From Acetobacteraceae bacterium (GTDB lineage Bacteria; Pseudomonadota; Alphaproteobacteria; Acetobacterales; Acetobacteraceae): DNA of 64,000 nucleotides. Below the pieces are notes generated by a model. It made no database searches and had not been told where the DNA came from. It saw only the letters and a list, made by a program, of their open reading frames with translations. Each line of letters begins with the position of its first letter. Position 1 is the first letter of the stretch. The stretch lies in NCBI GenBank assembly GCA_027482245.1, contig JAIXWG010000042.1, forward strand, positions 1 through 64,000, in the 5' to 3' direction. The position numbers and the translations under genes are program-made. Of this stretch, positions 15,896 to 25,329 are shown one piece after another.

Positions 15896-17097
15896 GCGGA
15901 GGGTGCTTTCGCGGCGCCGGCTTCCATCATCGCGGCGATCTGGGTCGTGTCGTAGCCGAGCTGGGCGAGGAGTTCGCGCGTCTGTGCGCCGAGGCGCGGC
16001 GCGGGCAGCTTGTCGTCGCGCATGCCGCCGCTGAAGCGGTTCGGGATGCGCGTGCGGCGGAGCGCGCCCTCGGTCGGGTGGTCCTCGGGCTCGAAGAAAT
16101 TCACGTCGGCCAGGTGGGGATCGGCCATCAGATCCTCGAAGGTGTTGTAGCGGGCGCAGGGAATGTCGCGCGGGCCGAGGATGGCGAGCCATTCCTCCGT
16201 GGTACGCTGCGCCATCGCGGCCTTCCGGATGGAGAAGTAGTGCGCGGCGTTGGCGGTGCGGGCGGCGGCGCTGCTGAGGCGCGGGTCGTGGCGAAGCTCG
16301 GGCTGGCCGATGGCGTCGAAGAAGGCGAAGGCCTGGGCGTCGGTGTTGGGGCCGATGGTGATGAAGCCGTCCTTCGTCGGCAGCGGGCGGTAGTCCGGGC
16401 TCAGCAGGCGGTTGTCGCCGGAGGGGCCGGCGGGCGGGTCGAAGGTGGCGGCGCCCATGTGCTCGCTCATGACGAAGCTCGCCATGTTCTCGAACATCGG
16501 CACCTCGATCGCCTCGCCCTTGCCGGTGCGTTCGCGGCGGAACAGGGCGAAGCCGATGCATTGCGCGGCGATCAGGCCGGTGACGTGGTCCGTCATCACC
16601 ATCGGCACGAATCGCGGCTCGCCCGTCGCGCGGTGGAAGGTGGCGGCGACGCCGGACAGCGACTGGATGACCGGGTCATAGGCCGGGCGGTTCGCGTAGC
16701 GACCCTCGCTGCCGAAGGCGAGGATGCCGACATGGATGAGGCGCGGGTTCAGCGTGGCGAGCGTCGCGGGATCGAGGCCGAGGCGTTCCAGCGCGTTGGG
16801 GCGGACATTGCTGACGAAGACGTCGGCGCCCGCCAGCAACTTCCGCATCGCGGCCATCCCCTCGGCCTGCTTGAGGTCGAGGCAGATGGAGCGCTTGTTG
16901 CGATTGAACTGGATGAACTTGCCGGACATGCCGGGGTTGCGGCTGCCCTGCGCCAGGCGGCGGAGGATGTCGCCCTCCGGCGGTTCCACCTTGATGACGT
17001 CGGCGCCCTGGTCGGCCAGCATGCGCGTGCAGATCGGCCCGACGACGACGGAGGTGAGGTCGATGACGCGGATGCCCTCCAGCGGCCCGCCGCTCAT
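15892..17097 (-). CDS. CaiB/BaiF (class III) CoA-transferase
   Basis: A 401-residue CoA-transferase. PLEGIRVIDLTSVVVGP at the start, DVIKVEPPEGD, NRNKRSICLDLK and YDPVIQSLSG are typical. The catalytic Asp is probably Asp170 in VMTDHVTG, matching Asp169 of formyl-CoA transferase. The enzyme moves CoA between carboxylic acids in the cytosol. Next to a MaoC-like hydratase and a CoA lyase, it most likely activates itaconate, mesaconate or a related C5 diacid using succinyl-CoA. Both ends overlap neighbours by ATGA, indicating translational coupling. The exact acid is an inference. Confidence 0.88.
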   Translation of the reverse strand: MSGGPLEGIRVIDLTSVVVGPICTRMLADQGADVIKVEPPEGDILRRLAQGSRNPGMSGKFIQFNRNKRSICLDLKQAEGMAAMRKLLAGADVFVSNVRPNALERLGLDPATLATLNPRLIHVGILAFGSEGRYANRPAYDPVIQSLSGVAATFHRATGEPRFVPMVMTDHVTGLIAAQCIGFALFRRERTGKGEAIEVPMFENMASFVMSEHMGAATFDPPAGPSGDNRLLSPDYRPLPTKDGFITIGPNTDAQAFAFFDAIGQPELRHDPRLSSAAARTANAAHYFSIRKAAMAQRTTEEWLAILGPRDIPCARYNTFEDLMADPHLADVNFFEPEDHPTEGALRRTRIPNRFSGGMRDDKLPAPRLGAQTRELLAQLGYDTTQIAAMMEAGAAKAPSA

Positions 17098-17966
17098 GCG
17101 CCGAACTCCACGGTCATCTCGGCGGCCTGGTGGCCATCCTTGTCGGCGACCCAGGCGCGGATGGTGCTGCCTTCGACCAAGCCTTCGAAGCGCGCCGTGT
17201 CGCCGACGAAGAGCGGCCGCATGAGGCGGGCGGAGAAGCCGCGGAGCTTGCCGGGCGCGCGCTTCAGGGCGGAATCCAGCAGGAGGTGCATGGTCAACCC
17301 GCCATTCATCACGACGCCCGGATAGCCTTCCGTGCCGCGGGTGTAGTCGGCGTCGTAGTGGATGCGGTGGGCGTTCCAGGTGATGGCGCCGTAGCGGAAG
17401 ACCTGGACGGGATCGAGCAGCGTCGCGTCCGACCACGCGGCGCCGGCGGGCGCGGGGATCGGCGCGGTGGTGGTGCTGGCGGCACCGGGCGGCACGGCCT
17501 CCCGGTAGATCGCGTCGAACTCGTCCACGGCGAGGACCTGCCCGCGGGCGGTGATGGTGTGGCGCATCGTCAGCACGACGATGGTGCCGCTGCGCGCCGC
17601 CTTGGGCGCGATGCCCGCGACCTCCACCGTCTTGGCGGCGTCGTCGCCCACGCGGAGCGCGCCATGCACCTGCACGCGTCGGCCGGCGCCCATGCGGCGG
17701 GGCAGCGGGATGGGCGGCAGGAATTCGCCCTTCCGCGGATGGCCATCGGGGCCGATCGCCGACTGCCGCGCCACGTCGCTGAAGAAGAGGTTGAACCAGT
17801 GGGAGGGGATTTCCGATCCTTCCTGGAACGCGTCCGGGTCCAGGTCGAAGGTGCCGGCGATGCGGCGCACGGCGGCCAGCGCGATGCGCTCCTCCACCAC
17901 GCGCTTCCGGCCGATCCAGCCGGTCAGTGCCGGCATGGCGGCGGCGACGTCCTCCGCGGCGCTCAT
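17094..17966 (-). CDS. MaoC/FAS1-type dehydratase, probable itaconyl- or mesaconyl-CoA hydratase
   Basis: A 290-residue double hot-dog protein. The N-terminal half has HWFNLFFSDVARQSAIGPDG, and the C-terminal half has FRYGAITWNAHRIHYD, the hydratase motif with the catalytic Asn/His region, then GVVMNGGLTMHLLLD. This layout matches mesaconyl-C4-CoA hydratase and the Ich itaconyl-CoA hydratase, which add water to unsaturated C5 CoA esters. It overlaps the receptor gene upstream and the CoA-transferase downstream by four bases each. The hydratase call is firm; the C5 substrate follows from the operon. Confidence 0.82.
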   Translation of the reverse strand: MSAAEDVAAAMPALTGWIGRKRVVEERIALAAVRRIAGTFDLDPDAFQEGSEIPSHWFNLFFSDVARQSAIGPDGHPRKGEFLPPIPLPRRMGAGRRVQVHGALRVGDDAAKTVEVAGIAPKAARSGTIVVLTMRHTITARGQVLAVDEFDAIYREAVPPGAASTTTAPIPAPAGAAWSDATLLDPVQVFRYGAITWNAHRIHYDADYTRGTEGYPGVVMNGGLTMHLLLDSALKRAPGKLRGFSARLMRPLFVGDTARFEGLVEGSTIRAWVADKDGHQAAEMTVEFGA

Positions 17967-18937
17967 TCCGCGACGAGCCTCAGGCGGCGGACCAGCGCGG
18001 ACCAGATCTCGCCCCGCTGGCGCAGGAAGGCGCCGAATTCCTCCGGCGTGTTGGGCGCGGCGGGGTCGGCGCCGACGCGGAGGAAGCTCTCCCGCACGCT
18101 CTCGGTGCGGAGCGCGTCGTTCAGCGCCTCGTTCATGCGGGTGATGATCTCGGTGGGCGTGCGGGCGGGGACGGCCAGGCCGAAGGCGTTCACCGCCTCA
18201 TAGCCCGGGAGTGTTTCCGCCACCGTGGGCACATCGGGCCATTGCGGGTTGCGCTGCGTGCCGGTGACGGCCAGCGCGCGGATGGCGGGGTTGCCCTTGA
18301 CGGGCTCGGCTTCCGGCAGGCCGAGGCTGCGCGCCTGCACGCGGCCGGCCAGCAGATCCGTCATGCCCTGCGTCGATTGGCGATAGGGGACGTGCACCAT
18401 CTCGATCCCCGCCTTCTCCGACAGCAATTCCATGGAGAGGTGGGTGGTCGCGCCGACGCCGGAGGAGGCGTAGTTGATCCGCCCCGGATTCGCCTTGGCG
18501 TAGGCGATGAACTCCGCCAGCGTGCGCACCGGCAGGCTGTTGTGCACCAGGATCACGTTCTGGGCCGTGGTGAACAGGCCGATGGGCGCGAAATCCCGCT
18601 GCCAGTCGTAGCTCAGCGTGCGGTAGAGCACGGCGTTGACGCCGCCCAAGGGCCCGGTCGAGCCCACCATCATCGTGTAGCCATCGGCGGGGGCGCGGCT
18701 GACGATCTCTGCCGCGAAATTGCCGGCGGCGCCCGGTCGGTTGTCGGCGAGGACGGGGGTGCCGAGGCGCTGGGCGATGGCCTCCCCGATCAGGCGGGAG
18801 ACGACGTCGGTCTGCCCTCCGCCGCCATAGGGGATGACCAGGCGGATGGGCCTCTCGGGCCAGGCGGCCATCGCCAGGCGTGGCGCCGCCAGGGTGAAGG
18901 CTGCGCCGATGGCGGCGCGCCGTCCGATCTGGACCAT
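17963..18937 (-). CDS. Bug-family periplasmic receptor heading the C5-diacid operon
   Basis: A 324-residue tripartite tricarboxylate receptor. A signal peptide (about residues 1-24, GRRAAIGAAFTLAA, cut near AMAA) leads into WPERPIRLVIPYGGGGQTD and DNRPGAAGNFAAEIV, the Bug fingerprints. Its stop overlaps the hydratase start (TGA/ATG), so the receptor is the promoter-proximal gene of the operon. This suggests that it binds the acid the operon consumes, such as itaconate, mesaconate or citramalate. No TctA or TctB is encoded in the window, so it must share a permease from elsewhere in the genome. Confidence 0.9.
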   Translation of the reverse strand: MVQIGRRAAIGAAFTLAAPRLAMAAWPERPIRLVIPYGGGGQTDVVSRLIGEAIAQRLGTPVLADNRPGAAGNFAAEIVSRAPADGYTMMVGSTGPLGGVNAVLYRTLSYDWQRDFAPIGLFTTAQNVILVHNSLPVRTLAEFIAYAKANPGRINYASSGVGATTHLSMELLSEKAGIEMVHVPYRQSTQGMTDLLAGRVQARSLGLPEAEPVKGNPAIRALAVTGTQRNPQWPDVPTVAETLPGYEAVNAFGLAVPARTPTEIITRMNEALNDALRTESVRESFLRVGADPAAPNTPEEFGAFLRQRGEIWSALVRRLRLVAE

Positions 18938-19004
18938 GCTTCGCTTCCTCCGATGTTCTTGGAGGGAAGCCTAGGCCAGGGAGGACGCGCCGCGAAGCGA
19001 GCGA

Positions 19005-20693
19005 TTATGCGATCGCTGGCTTCTTCAGAATGCGGAGCATCAGCGCCGTCACCACCGTGCCCGCCACCAGCGCCACGACGTAGCCCAGCAGGTGGGACAC
19101 CGCGTTCGGGATGGGCAGGACGAAGATGCCGCCATGCGGCACGCGAAGCTCCGCGCCCACCATCATCGACAGCGCGCCGGCGATGGCGGAGCCGACGACG
19201 AGGGAGGGGATCACCCGCAGCGGGTCCTTGGCGGCGAAGGGGATCGCGCCCTCGCTGATGAAGGCCAGGCCCAGCACGCCGGCCGCCGGCGCGGCCTCCC
19301 GCTCCTCCGCCGTGAAGCGGTCGCGGAAGAGATACGCCGCGAGGGCCAGGCCGAGCGGCGGCGTCATGCCGGCCGCCATGGCCGCGGCCATCGGCGCATA
19401 GACCTCGCTGGCGATGAGGCCCGTCGAGAAGGCATAGGCGGCCTTGTTCACCGGCCCGCCCATGTCGAAGGCCATCATGGCGCCGAGGATGAGGCCGAGC
19501 ACGATGGCGCCGCTGCCCTGCATGCCGCGGAGGAATTCCGTCAGCGCGGCCAGCGCCGTCGCGACGGGCCCGCCAGCCACGTAGATCATGAACAACCCCG
19601 TCACCAGCGCGCCGATCACGGGCAGGATGAGGACGGGCTTCAGACCCTCCAGCGTCCGCGGCAGTTTCAGATTGTTGTTGAGCCAGGCGACGAAGTAGCC
19701 GGCCACGAAGCCCGCCACGATGCCGCCGAGGAAGCCGGCATTGAGCTGCCCCGCGATCATGCCGCCGATCATGCCGGGCGCGATGCCGGGCCGGTCCGCG
19801 ATGGAATAGGCGATGTAGCCCGCGAGCGCCGGCACCATCAGGGCGAGCGCCGCGCGGCCGCCGATCTGGAACAGCGCACCGGCAAAGGTGCCCTTGTGGG
19901 CGTCGTCGAAGGCGTAGATGCCGCCGAAGGCGAACGCCAAGGCCACCAGCAGCCCGCCCGCCACCACGAAGGGCAGCATGAAGGACACGCCCGTCATCAG
20001 GTGCTTGTAGGGGCCGGTCAGCTGCTTCCTGCCGGCGGCCGGCGCCGCCGCGGCGCTGCCGCCCTGCACGCTCGCCTCCGCGAAGGCGCGCTGCACCAGC
20101 GCCTTGCCGTCATTGATCGCGGGCTTGGTGCCGGACAGGAACACCGGCTTGGCCCCGAAGCGGGAGAGATCGACCTGCGTGTCGGCCGCGATCAGCACCA
20201 GATCGGCGGCGGCGATATCCTCGGCCGTCAGCGTGTTCTGCGCGCCGACGGAACCCTGCGTCTCCACCTTGATGGCATGGCCGAGCGCCTTGGCCGCCCC
20301 TTCCAGCCCCTCCGCCGCCATGAAGGTGTGGGCGATGCCGGTGGGGCAGGAGGTGATGGCGACGATGCGCTTCGCACCCGTCGCGGCGGGCGCCGCCGTC
20401 GTCGGCGCCAGGGTGCGGTCGAGCACGGCCATGGCGTCGGCCAGCACATCCTCGACCTTCGCACGGATCGGCGTCAGCGCGGACAGCGCCCCGGGCGGCT
20501 CGGCGCCGCCGACCAGCAGCAGGGCATCGGCCTCCGGCTGCGCCGGCAGGGGATGCAGGACGCCGCGGGGGGTGCGGACCTCCAAGGTCAACTCACGCCC
20601 CCCCTTGCGGGCGGCCTGGCGCAGCGCTTCCGCTGCCAGCATGGCCTGGACGGGGTTGTCGCCCCCCTCCACCACCGCGATCACGCCGGACAT
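19005..20693 (-). CDS. fruA: Fructose-specific PTS permease, IIB'BC components
   Basis: A 562-residue protein. Residues 1-95 are a degenerate IIB-like domain without the active cysteine. Residues about 105-205 are the true IIB, with phospho-carrier Cys116 in ITSCPTGIAHTF. Residues about 225-560 form the membrane IIC with about eight to ten helices, including GPVNKAAYAFS and FISEGAIPFAAKDP. It takes up fructose and phosphorylates it to fructose 1-phosphate. It is the last gene of fruB-fruK-fruA, 13 bases after fruK. The start at 20693 gives the usual duplicated IIB layout of FruA. Confidence 0.95.
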   Translation of the reverse strand: MSGVIAVVEGGDNPVQAMLAAEALRQAARKGGRELTLEVRTPRGVLHPLPAQPEADALLLVGGAEPPGALSALTPIRAKVEDVLADAMAVLDRTLAPTTAAPAATGAKRIVAITSCPTGIAHTFMAAEGLEGAAKALGHAIKVETQGSVGAQNTLTAEDIAAADLVLIAADTQVDLSRFGAKPVFLSGTKPAINDGKALVQRAFAEASVQGGSAAAAPAAGRKQLTGPYKHLMTGVSFMLPFVVAGGLLVALAFAFGGIYAFDDAHKGTFAGALFQIGGRAALALMVPALAGYIAYSIADRPGIAPGMIGGMIAGQLNAGFLGGIVAGFVAGYFVAWLNNNLKLPRTLEGLKPVLILPVIGALVTGLFMIYVAGGPVATALAALTEFLRGMQGSGAIVLGLILGAMMAFDMGGPVNKAAYAFSTGLIASEVYAPMAAAMAAGMTPPLGLALAAYLFRDRFTAEEREAAPAAGVLGLAFISEGAIPFAAKDPLRVIPSLVVGSAIAGALSMMVGAELRVPHGGIFVLPIPNAVSHLLGYVVALVAGTVVTALMLRILKKPAIA

Positions 20694-20706
20694 GTCGTTG
20701 CCTCCC

Positions 20707-21633
20707 TCAGGCGATGGGTTCGGGGCGGAGCGTGGCGGCGATCGCCTCCACCGCCGCGCGGCCGGGAATTTGGGCGCCGGTCTTCTGGAGCTTGCCGGCG
20801 GCGAAGGCGGTGGCGCGGCAGGCGAGCGCGGGCAGCGGCAGATCCTCCGCCAGCCCGGCGACGATGCCCGCCACCATCGCATCCCCCGCGCCGACGCTGC
20901 TGGTCACGGGGACGGGCGGCGGGCGGAGGAGCAGCGCGGCCTCGGCGGTGACGAACAGCGCGCCCTCCCCGCCCATGGACACCACGACCAGCCGCACACC
21001 CTGCGCAACCAGCCGGCGCGCGGCGCCGAGCAGCGCGGGCAGGTCCGGCAGCGCATGGCCGACGAAGCCTTCCAGCTCATGCCGGTTCGGCTTGATGGCG
21101 TGGGGCATGACGGGCCCGGCGAGCAGCGCCTGCAGCGGCGCCCCGCTGGCATCCGCCACCACGCGCACGCCGCGCGCGGACAGCGTCGCGGTGAGGCGCG
21201 CATAGACATCCGCCGGCACGCCGAGTGGCAGGCTGCCGGACAGCACGGCGATGCCCCGCGCCTGCTCCACCACCGCGAGGCAGTCGCGCAGCGCGGCGGC
21301 ATCGGGGCGCAGCCCCGGCAGGTTGATGTCCGTCGTCTCCCGGCTGGAGCGGTCGAGCAGCTTGATGTTGCTCCGCGTCTCCCCGGGGATGCGGGTGCAG
21401 CGATCCTCGATGCCCTTGGCGGCGAAAAGGTTGCGGAAGATCGCGTCATTGTCCGCGCCGATCACCCCGGCGGCGGCCACCGGCGCGCCCCAATCGGCCA
21501 GGCAGGCGGCGACGTTGATCCCCTTCCCCGCGGCGTGGCGTTCCTGCCCCATCGCGGCATTCACCGCGCCGGGGACGAGCGCCGGCAGCGTGACCGTGAC
21601 GTCGATGGCGGGGTTGAGCGTCAGCGTCAGCAT
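20707..21633 (-). CDS. fruK: 1-phosphofructokinase
   Basis: A 308-residue PfkB-family sugar kinase. LTLTLNPAIDVTV at the N-terminus and AAGKGINVAACLADWG are 1-phosphofructokinase signatures, and the catalytic base Asp lies in SSVGAGDAMVAGIVAG near the C-terminus. It converts fructose 1-phosphate from FruA to fructose 1,6-bisphosphate, feeding glycolysis. Its ATG shares one base with the fruB stop (TGATG), so the two are translationally coupled. Length and motifs are normal; tagatose-6-phosphate kinases are similar, but the PTS neighbours decide the call. Confidence 0.95.
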   Translation of the reverse strand: MLTLTLNPAIDVTVTLPALVPGAVNAAMGQERHAAGKGINVAACLADWGAPVAAAGVIGADNDAIFRNLFAAKGIEDRCTRIPGETRSNIKLLDRSSRETTDINLPGLRPDAAALRDCLAVVEQARGIAVLSGSLPLGVPADVYARLTATLSARGVRVVADASGAPLQALLAGPVMPHAIKPNRHELEGFVGHALPDLPALLGAARRLVAQGVRLVVVSMGGEGALFVTAEAALLLRPPPVPVTSSVGAGDAMVAGIVAGLAEDLPLPALACRATAFAAGKLQKTGAQIPGRAAVEAIAATLRPEPIA

Positions 21634-24185
21634 CACGCCGCCGCCTGCTCGGCCGGCGCGAGGTTGGCTTCCAGCGCGCGGACATCGTCGGCGGTCGCGC
21701 AATCCAGCGCCTGCGCCGCCAGCGCCTTCAGCTGCGCCAGCGTGGCACCGCGCAGCATGGACTTCACCGCCGGGATGTCGCGCGGCGTCATGGACAGTTC
21801 GCGCACGCCCATGCCGGCCAGCAGCGCGGCGCCGAAGGGCTCCCCGGCCAGGCCGCCGCAGACGCCGGTCCATTTCCCCGCGCGTTCCGCCGCCTGCACC
21901 GTCATCGCGATCATGCGCAGCACGGCGGGGTGCAGGCTGTCGGCCTCCGGCGCCAAATCGGGGTTCTGGCGATCCATGGCGAGGACGTATTGCGTCAGAT
22001 CGTTGGTGCCGATGGAGAAGAAGTCCACATGCCTGGCCAACGCATCCGCCTGCACGGCGGCGGCGGGCACCTCCACCATGATGCCGACAGGCACTTCCGG
22101 CGCGCCGATCGCGCTCCGGATGCGGTCGCAGGCCGCGCGCAGCGCCAGCACCTCCGCGACCGAGGTCACCATCGGGAACATGATGGACAGCGCGCCGCCT
22201 TCCTTCGCGGCGCGGTAGAGCGCGCGTAGCTGCGGCTCCATCAAATCCGGCCGGCGCAGCAGCAACCGGGCGCCGCGGACGCCGAGGAAGGGGTTCGCCT
22301 CCACCGGCAGGCGGAGATGCGGCACCTGCTTGTCGCCGCCGATGTCGAGCGCGCGAACGATCAGCGGCTTGCCGGCAAGCGCCTCGATCATCGCGCGGTA
22401 GGTGGCGAACTGGCTGTCCTCATCCGGCGTGACGCCGGATTCGAGGAACAGGAACTCCGTCCGCATCAGGCCCACGCCCTCCGCGCCCTGGGCGAGGGCG
22501 AAGGCGGCCTGGTCGGGCAGGTTGATGTTGGCCGCGACCTCGATCCGCCTGCCATCGGCGGTGGCCGCGGGCTCCGCGCGCTGCGCTTCCTCCCGCGTCC
22601 GCTTCTCCGCCTGGCGGGCGATGAAGCTGCGGGCGGCGGCCAGGTCCTGCTCCCCGGGTTCCAGGTGCAGGCGGCCGGCGATGCCATCGATGATGGCCTC
22701 CGTGCCGGGCTTGAGGTCCATCAGCCCCGCCCCGCCCGCGACCAGCGCCGGCACGCCCAGCGTTCGCGCCAGGATGGCGGTGTGGGAGGTGGGGCCGCCC
22801 GTCGCGGTGGCGAGGCCGACGACGCGATCGGGATCGAGGCCCGCGGTGTCGGAGGGCGAAAGATCGTCCGCCACCAGGATCACCTTCCCCTCCGGCAGGT
22901 CGGACAGGCTGCCGCCGGCGAGCGCGGGGTCGATATGGCCGAGCACGCGGCGCCCGACATCGCGCAGATCGGCCGCGCGGCCCGCAAGCACGGGGTTGCC
23001 CAGCGCGGCGAGCGAGGCCGCGACGCGTTCCACCGCCTGGTGCCAGGACCAGGCCAGGCCATGGCCCTCCACCATCAGCTGGCAGGTCGTGGTGATCAGG
23101 TCCGGGTCGTCCAGCAGCCCGGCCTGGGCGGCGAAGATGGCGGCATCCGCGGCGCCGAGGCGCCGGCCCGTGTCATCCTCCAGCGCCTTCAGCTGGGCGC
23201 GGGTCGCGCGGATGGCGTGTTCCAGCCGGGCGCCACCCTCCGCCAGCGGCAAAGGCTGGTCCGGGATGGCGGCGTCATGCGCGGCCAGCAGGTGGATGCG
23301 CCCGATGGCGAGGCCGGGGCTGGCGCCGATGCCGGCCAGGGTGATGACGCGGCCTGTCGGTTCGAACCCCTGCGCGGTGGTGGCGGCGCGGCGCGCGGCG
23401 AGCGCGGCATCCGCCTTCTCCTGCGCCGAGAGCCCCGTGATGGTGGCGCGGAAGCGGGACAGCGCCGCGGCGGCGTCGCGGCCCTCGGCGGAGACGGTGA
23501 TGGCGTCGCCGGGGCGGAGCCCGAGCTGCAGCAGGGCGATCAGGGCGCTGGCATCGGCGGCCTGCGCCCCGTGGCGCACCTGGATCCGGGCGCCGGTGGC
23601 GCGCGCCGCTTCCACCCAGCGCGTGGCGGGGCGGGCATGCAGGCCCGTCGGGTAGTCCAGCACCCAGTCGAAGCGCTCGGCCAGGTCCGTGGCGGGCGCG
23701 GCGGCGGGGGCCTCGGGCGCTTCGGCGCCCAGCGCGGCGATGATCGCGGCGGGGTCGGTGACGGTGAAGAGGCGGGCCAGCGAGGCCTCATCCTGCATCA
23801 GCCGTGTCAGGCGGCGGAGGATGGCGATGTGCTCGTCCGACGCGGCCGCGATGCCGACGATGAGGTGCGCGCGCTGGCCGGGGTTCCATTCGATGCCGTC
23901 CCGCACCTGCAGGATCGCCAGGCCGTTGCGGCGGACCAGGTGGCGGTCGGCGGCCATGCCGTGGGGGATGGCGACGCCATGGCCGAGGAAGGTGTTCGCC
24001 GCCCTCTCCCGCCCCTCCATGCTGGCGGCATAGCCGGGATCGACGCAGCCGGCGGCGGCGAGAAGCTGGCCGAGCTGCTGGATGGCGTCGGCCTTGCCGG
24101 CCGGGCGGGCATCGAGGCGCACCAGCTCCGGCGCGATGGCCATGGCGGTGCCGGGGGAGGCGGTCGGGGGCGCTGTATTCGCCAT
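21633..24185 (-). CDS. fruB: Multiphosphoryl transfer protein FPr (fructose EIIA - HPr - enzyme I fusion)
   Basis: An 850-residue cytosolic fusion carrying the whole soluble PTS chain. EIIA-Fru occupies about residues 15-155 with His75 in HGVAIPHG. HPr follows at about 172-260 with His183 in PTGLHARPAT. Enzyme I fills about 280-850 with His468 in GGPTSHTAILAR, then the PEP-binding GTNDLTQY and the C-terminal Cys in VCGGLAGEP. It takes phosphate from PEP and hands it to FruA. All active residues are present. The gene is first in the operon, and a LacI-type operator lies 31 bases upstream of its start. Confidence 0.95.
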   Translation of the reverse strand: MANTAPPTASPGTAMAIAPELVRLDARPAGKADAIQQLGQLLAAAGCVDPGYAASMEGRERAANTFLGHGVAIPHGMAADRHLVRRNGLAILQVRDGIEWNPGQRAHLIVGIAAASDEHIAILRRLTRLMQDEASLARLFTVTDPAAIIAALGAEAPEAPAAAPATDLAERFDWVLDYPTGLHARPATRWVEAARATGARIQVRHGAQAADASALIALLQLGLRPGDAITVSAEGRDAAAALSRFRATITGLSAQEKADAALAARRAATTAQGFEPTGRVITLAGIGASPGLAIGRIHLLAAHDAAIPDQPLPLAEGGARLEHAIRATRAQLKALEDDTGRRLGAADAAIFAAQAGLLDDPDLITTTCQLMVEGHGLAWSWHQAVERVAASLAALGNPVLAGRAADLRDVGRRVLGHIDPALAGGSLSDLPEGKVILVADDLSPSDTAGLDPDRVVGLATATGGPTSHTAILARTLGVPALVAGGAGLMDLKPGTEAIIDGIAGRLHLEPGEQDLAAARSFIARQAEKRTREEAQRAEPAATADGRRIEVAANINLPDQAAFALAQGAEGVGLMRTEFLFLESGVTPDEDSQFATYRAMIEALAGKPLIVRALDIGGDKQVPHLRLPVEANPFLGVRGARLLLRRPDLMEPQLRALYRAAKEGGALSIMFPMVTSVAEVLALRAACDRIRSAIGAPEVPVGIMVEVPAAAVQADALARHVDFFSIGTNDLTQYVLAMDRQNPDLAPEADSLHPAVLRMIAMTVQAAERAGKWTGVCGGLAGEPFGAALLAGMGVRELSMTPRDIPAVKSMLRGATLAQLKALAAQALDCATADDVRALEANLAPAEQAAA

Positions 24186-24215
24186 GTCGGACGTTCCTGC
24201 CTGCGTTGAGGAGAT

Positions 24216-24229
24216 TGAAAACGTTTTCA
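24216..24229. promoter_or_regulatory. FruR (LacI-family) operator between fruB and the regulator
   Basis: TGAAAACGTTTTCA is a perfect 14-base palindrome with the central CG typical of LacI/GalR-family sites. It lies in the 139-base gap between the divergent fruB and LacI-type genes. It would allow the regulator to control the fru operon and possibly itself, released by fructose 1-phosphate as in other FruR systems. Only one such palindrome is visible in the gap. Assignment to the adjacent regulator is inferred from position. Confidence 0.8.
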
Positions 24230-24324
24230 CATGAACTGTCAAAGATTTTCTCAGCCCTGCCCGCCCGATGGGCAGGAAATGCATTGAAGCGCAGCGCTCC
24301 TGGCGCCATGCTGCGTCCAGGACC

Positions 24325-25326
24325 ATGAAATCGATCGCACCTTCCCAGCCCGTTATTGGCATCAAGGACGTCGCCCGCGCCGCCGGCGTGGCGCCGGCCA
24401 CCGTATCCCGCGCGCTCGGCAAGGGGCCGATCAGCGAGGCGCTTCGCGAACTGGTGATGGAGGCCGTGCGCGCCACGGGCTACCGGCCCAACCTGGCCGC
24501 GCGCCGCCTGCGGTCCCAGGAAACCGGGACGATCGGCCTGATGGTGGCCGACATCGCCAACCCCTTCTTCACCGGAGTCGCCCGCGCCGTGGAACACGCG
24601 GCCTTCGAGGCCGGGCTGCGCGTCATCCTCTGCGACAGCGACCGCGATCCGGCGCGGGAGGCGAGCTACCTCCAGCTGATGCAGGAGGAGCGCGTCACGG
24701 GCCTCATCATGGCGCCGACGCGCGCCACGGCGCAGCGGCTTTCGGCCATGGCGCTGGATGTGCCGACGGTGCTGATCGACCGCGCCGGCCCGCCCGGGCT
24801 GTTCGACAGCGTGCTGCTGGACAATGGCGAGGCCGCGGCGGGGCTGGTGGACCACCTGGTCGCCAACGGCCACAGGCGCATCACGGGCCTGTTCGGGGAG
24901 ACGAGCGACACCGGCCGCGCGCGGGCGGAGGGTTTCGCGAGTGCCATGGCCCGCCACGGCCTGGTGCCCGACGCCCGCTTCATCCCCGCCACGACGCCGC
25001 CGACGGAGGCCGCGCTGGACGTGCTGCGGGAGGGTTCGCCCGACGCGCTGCTCGCCGCCAATTCGCTGCTGCTGCTGGGCGCGCTGCGCGCCACGCGCCA
25101 GGCGGGGCTGCGGGTGCCCGCCGACCTTGCCCTCTGCGGCTTCGACAACGAAGCCTGGACGGAGCTGGTGGAGCCAGGCCTGACGGTGGTGGAGCAGCCG
25201 CTGGAGGAGATCGGGCGCGCCGCCATGCGGCTGCTCTTCGACCGGCTGCGAGACCCGGATGCGCCGGTGCGGAAGCTGATGCTCAGCGGGCGGCAGGTGG
25301 TGCGGGGATCGACCGCCGCGCGGTAG
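24325..25326 (+). CDS. fruR: LacI-family regulator of the fructose operon
   Basis: A 333-residue repressor. The helix-turn-helix is at about residues 11-32 (IKDVARAAGVAPATVSRAL), followed by the hinge SYRPNLAARRL-type segment and a periplasmic-binding-like effector domain from IGLMVADIANPFF to the C-terminus. It is divergent from fruBKA with a palindromic operator between them, so it most likely represses fru transcription until fructose 1-phosphate accumulates. ATG 24325 follows CCAGGA and gives the normal short N-terminus; an upstream ATG at 24268 would add an unrelated tail. It ends four bases from a convergent gene. Confidence 0.9.
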   Translation: MKSIAPSQPVIGIKDVARAAGVAPATVSRALGKGPISEALRELVMEAVRATGYRPNLAARRLRSQETGTIGLMVADIANPFFTGVARAVEHAAFEAGLRVILCDSDRDPAREASYLQLMQEERVTGLIMAPTRATAQRLSAMALDVPTVLIDRAGPPGLFDSVLLDNGEAAAGLVDHLVANGHRRITGLFGETSDTGRARAEGFASAMARHGLVPDARFIPATTPPTEAALDVLREGSPDALLAANSLLLLGALRATRQAGLRVPADLALCGFDNEAWTELVEPGLTVVEQPLEEIGRAAMRLLFDRLRDPDAPVRKLMLSGRQVVRGSTAAR

Positions 25327-25329
25327 CGG

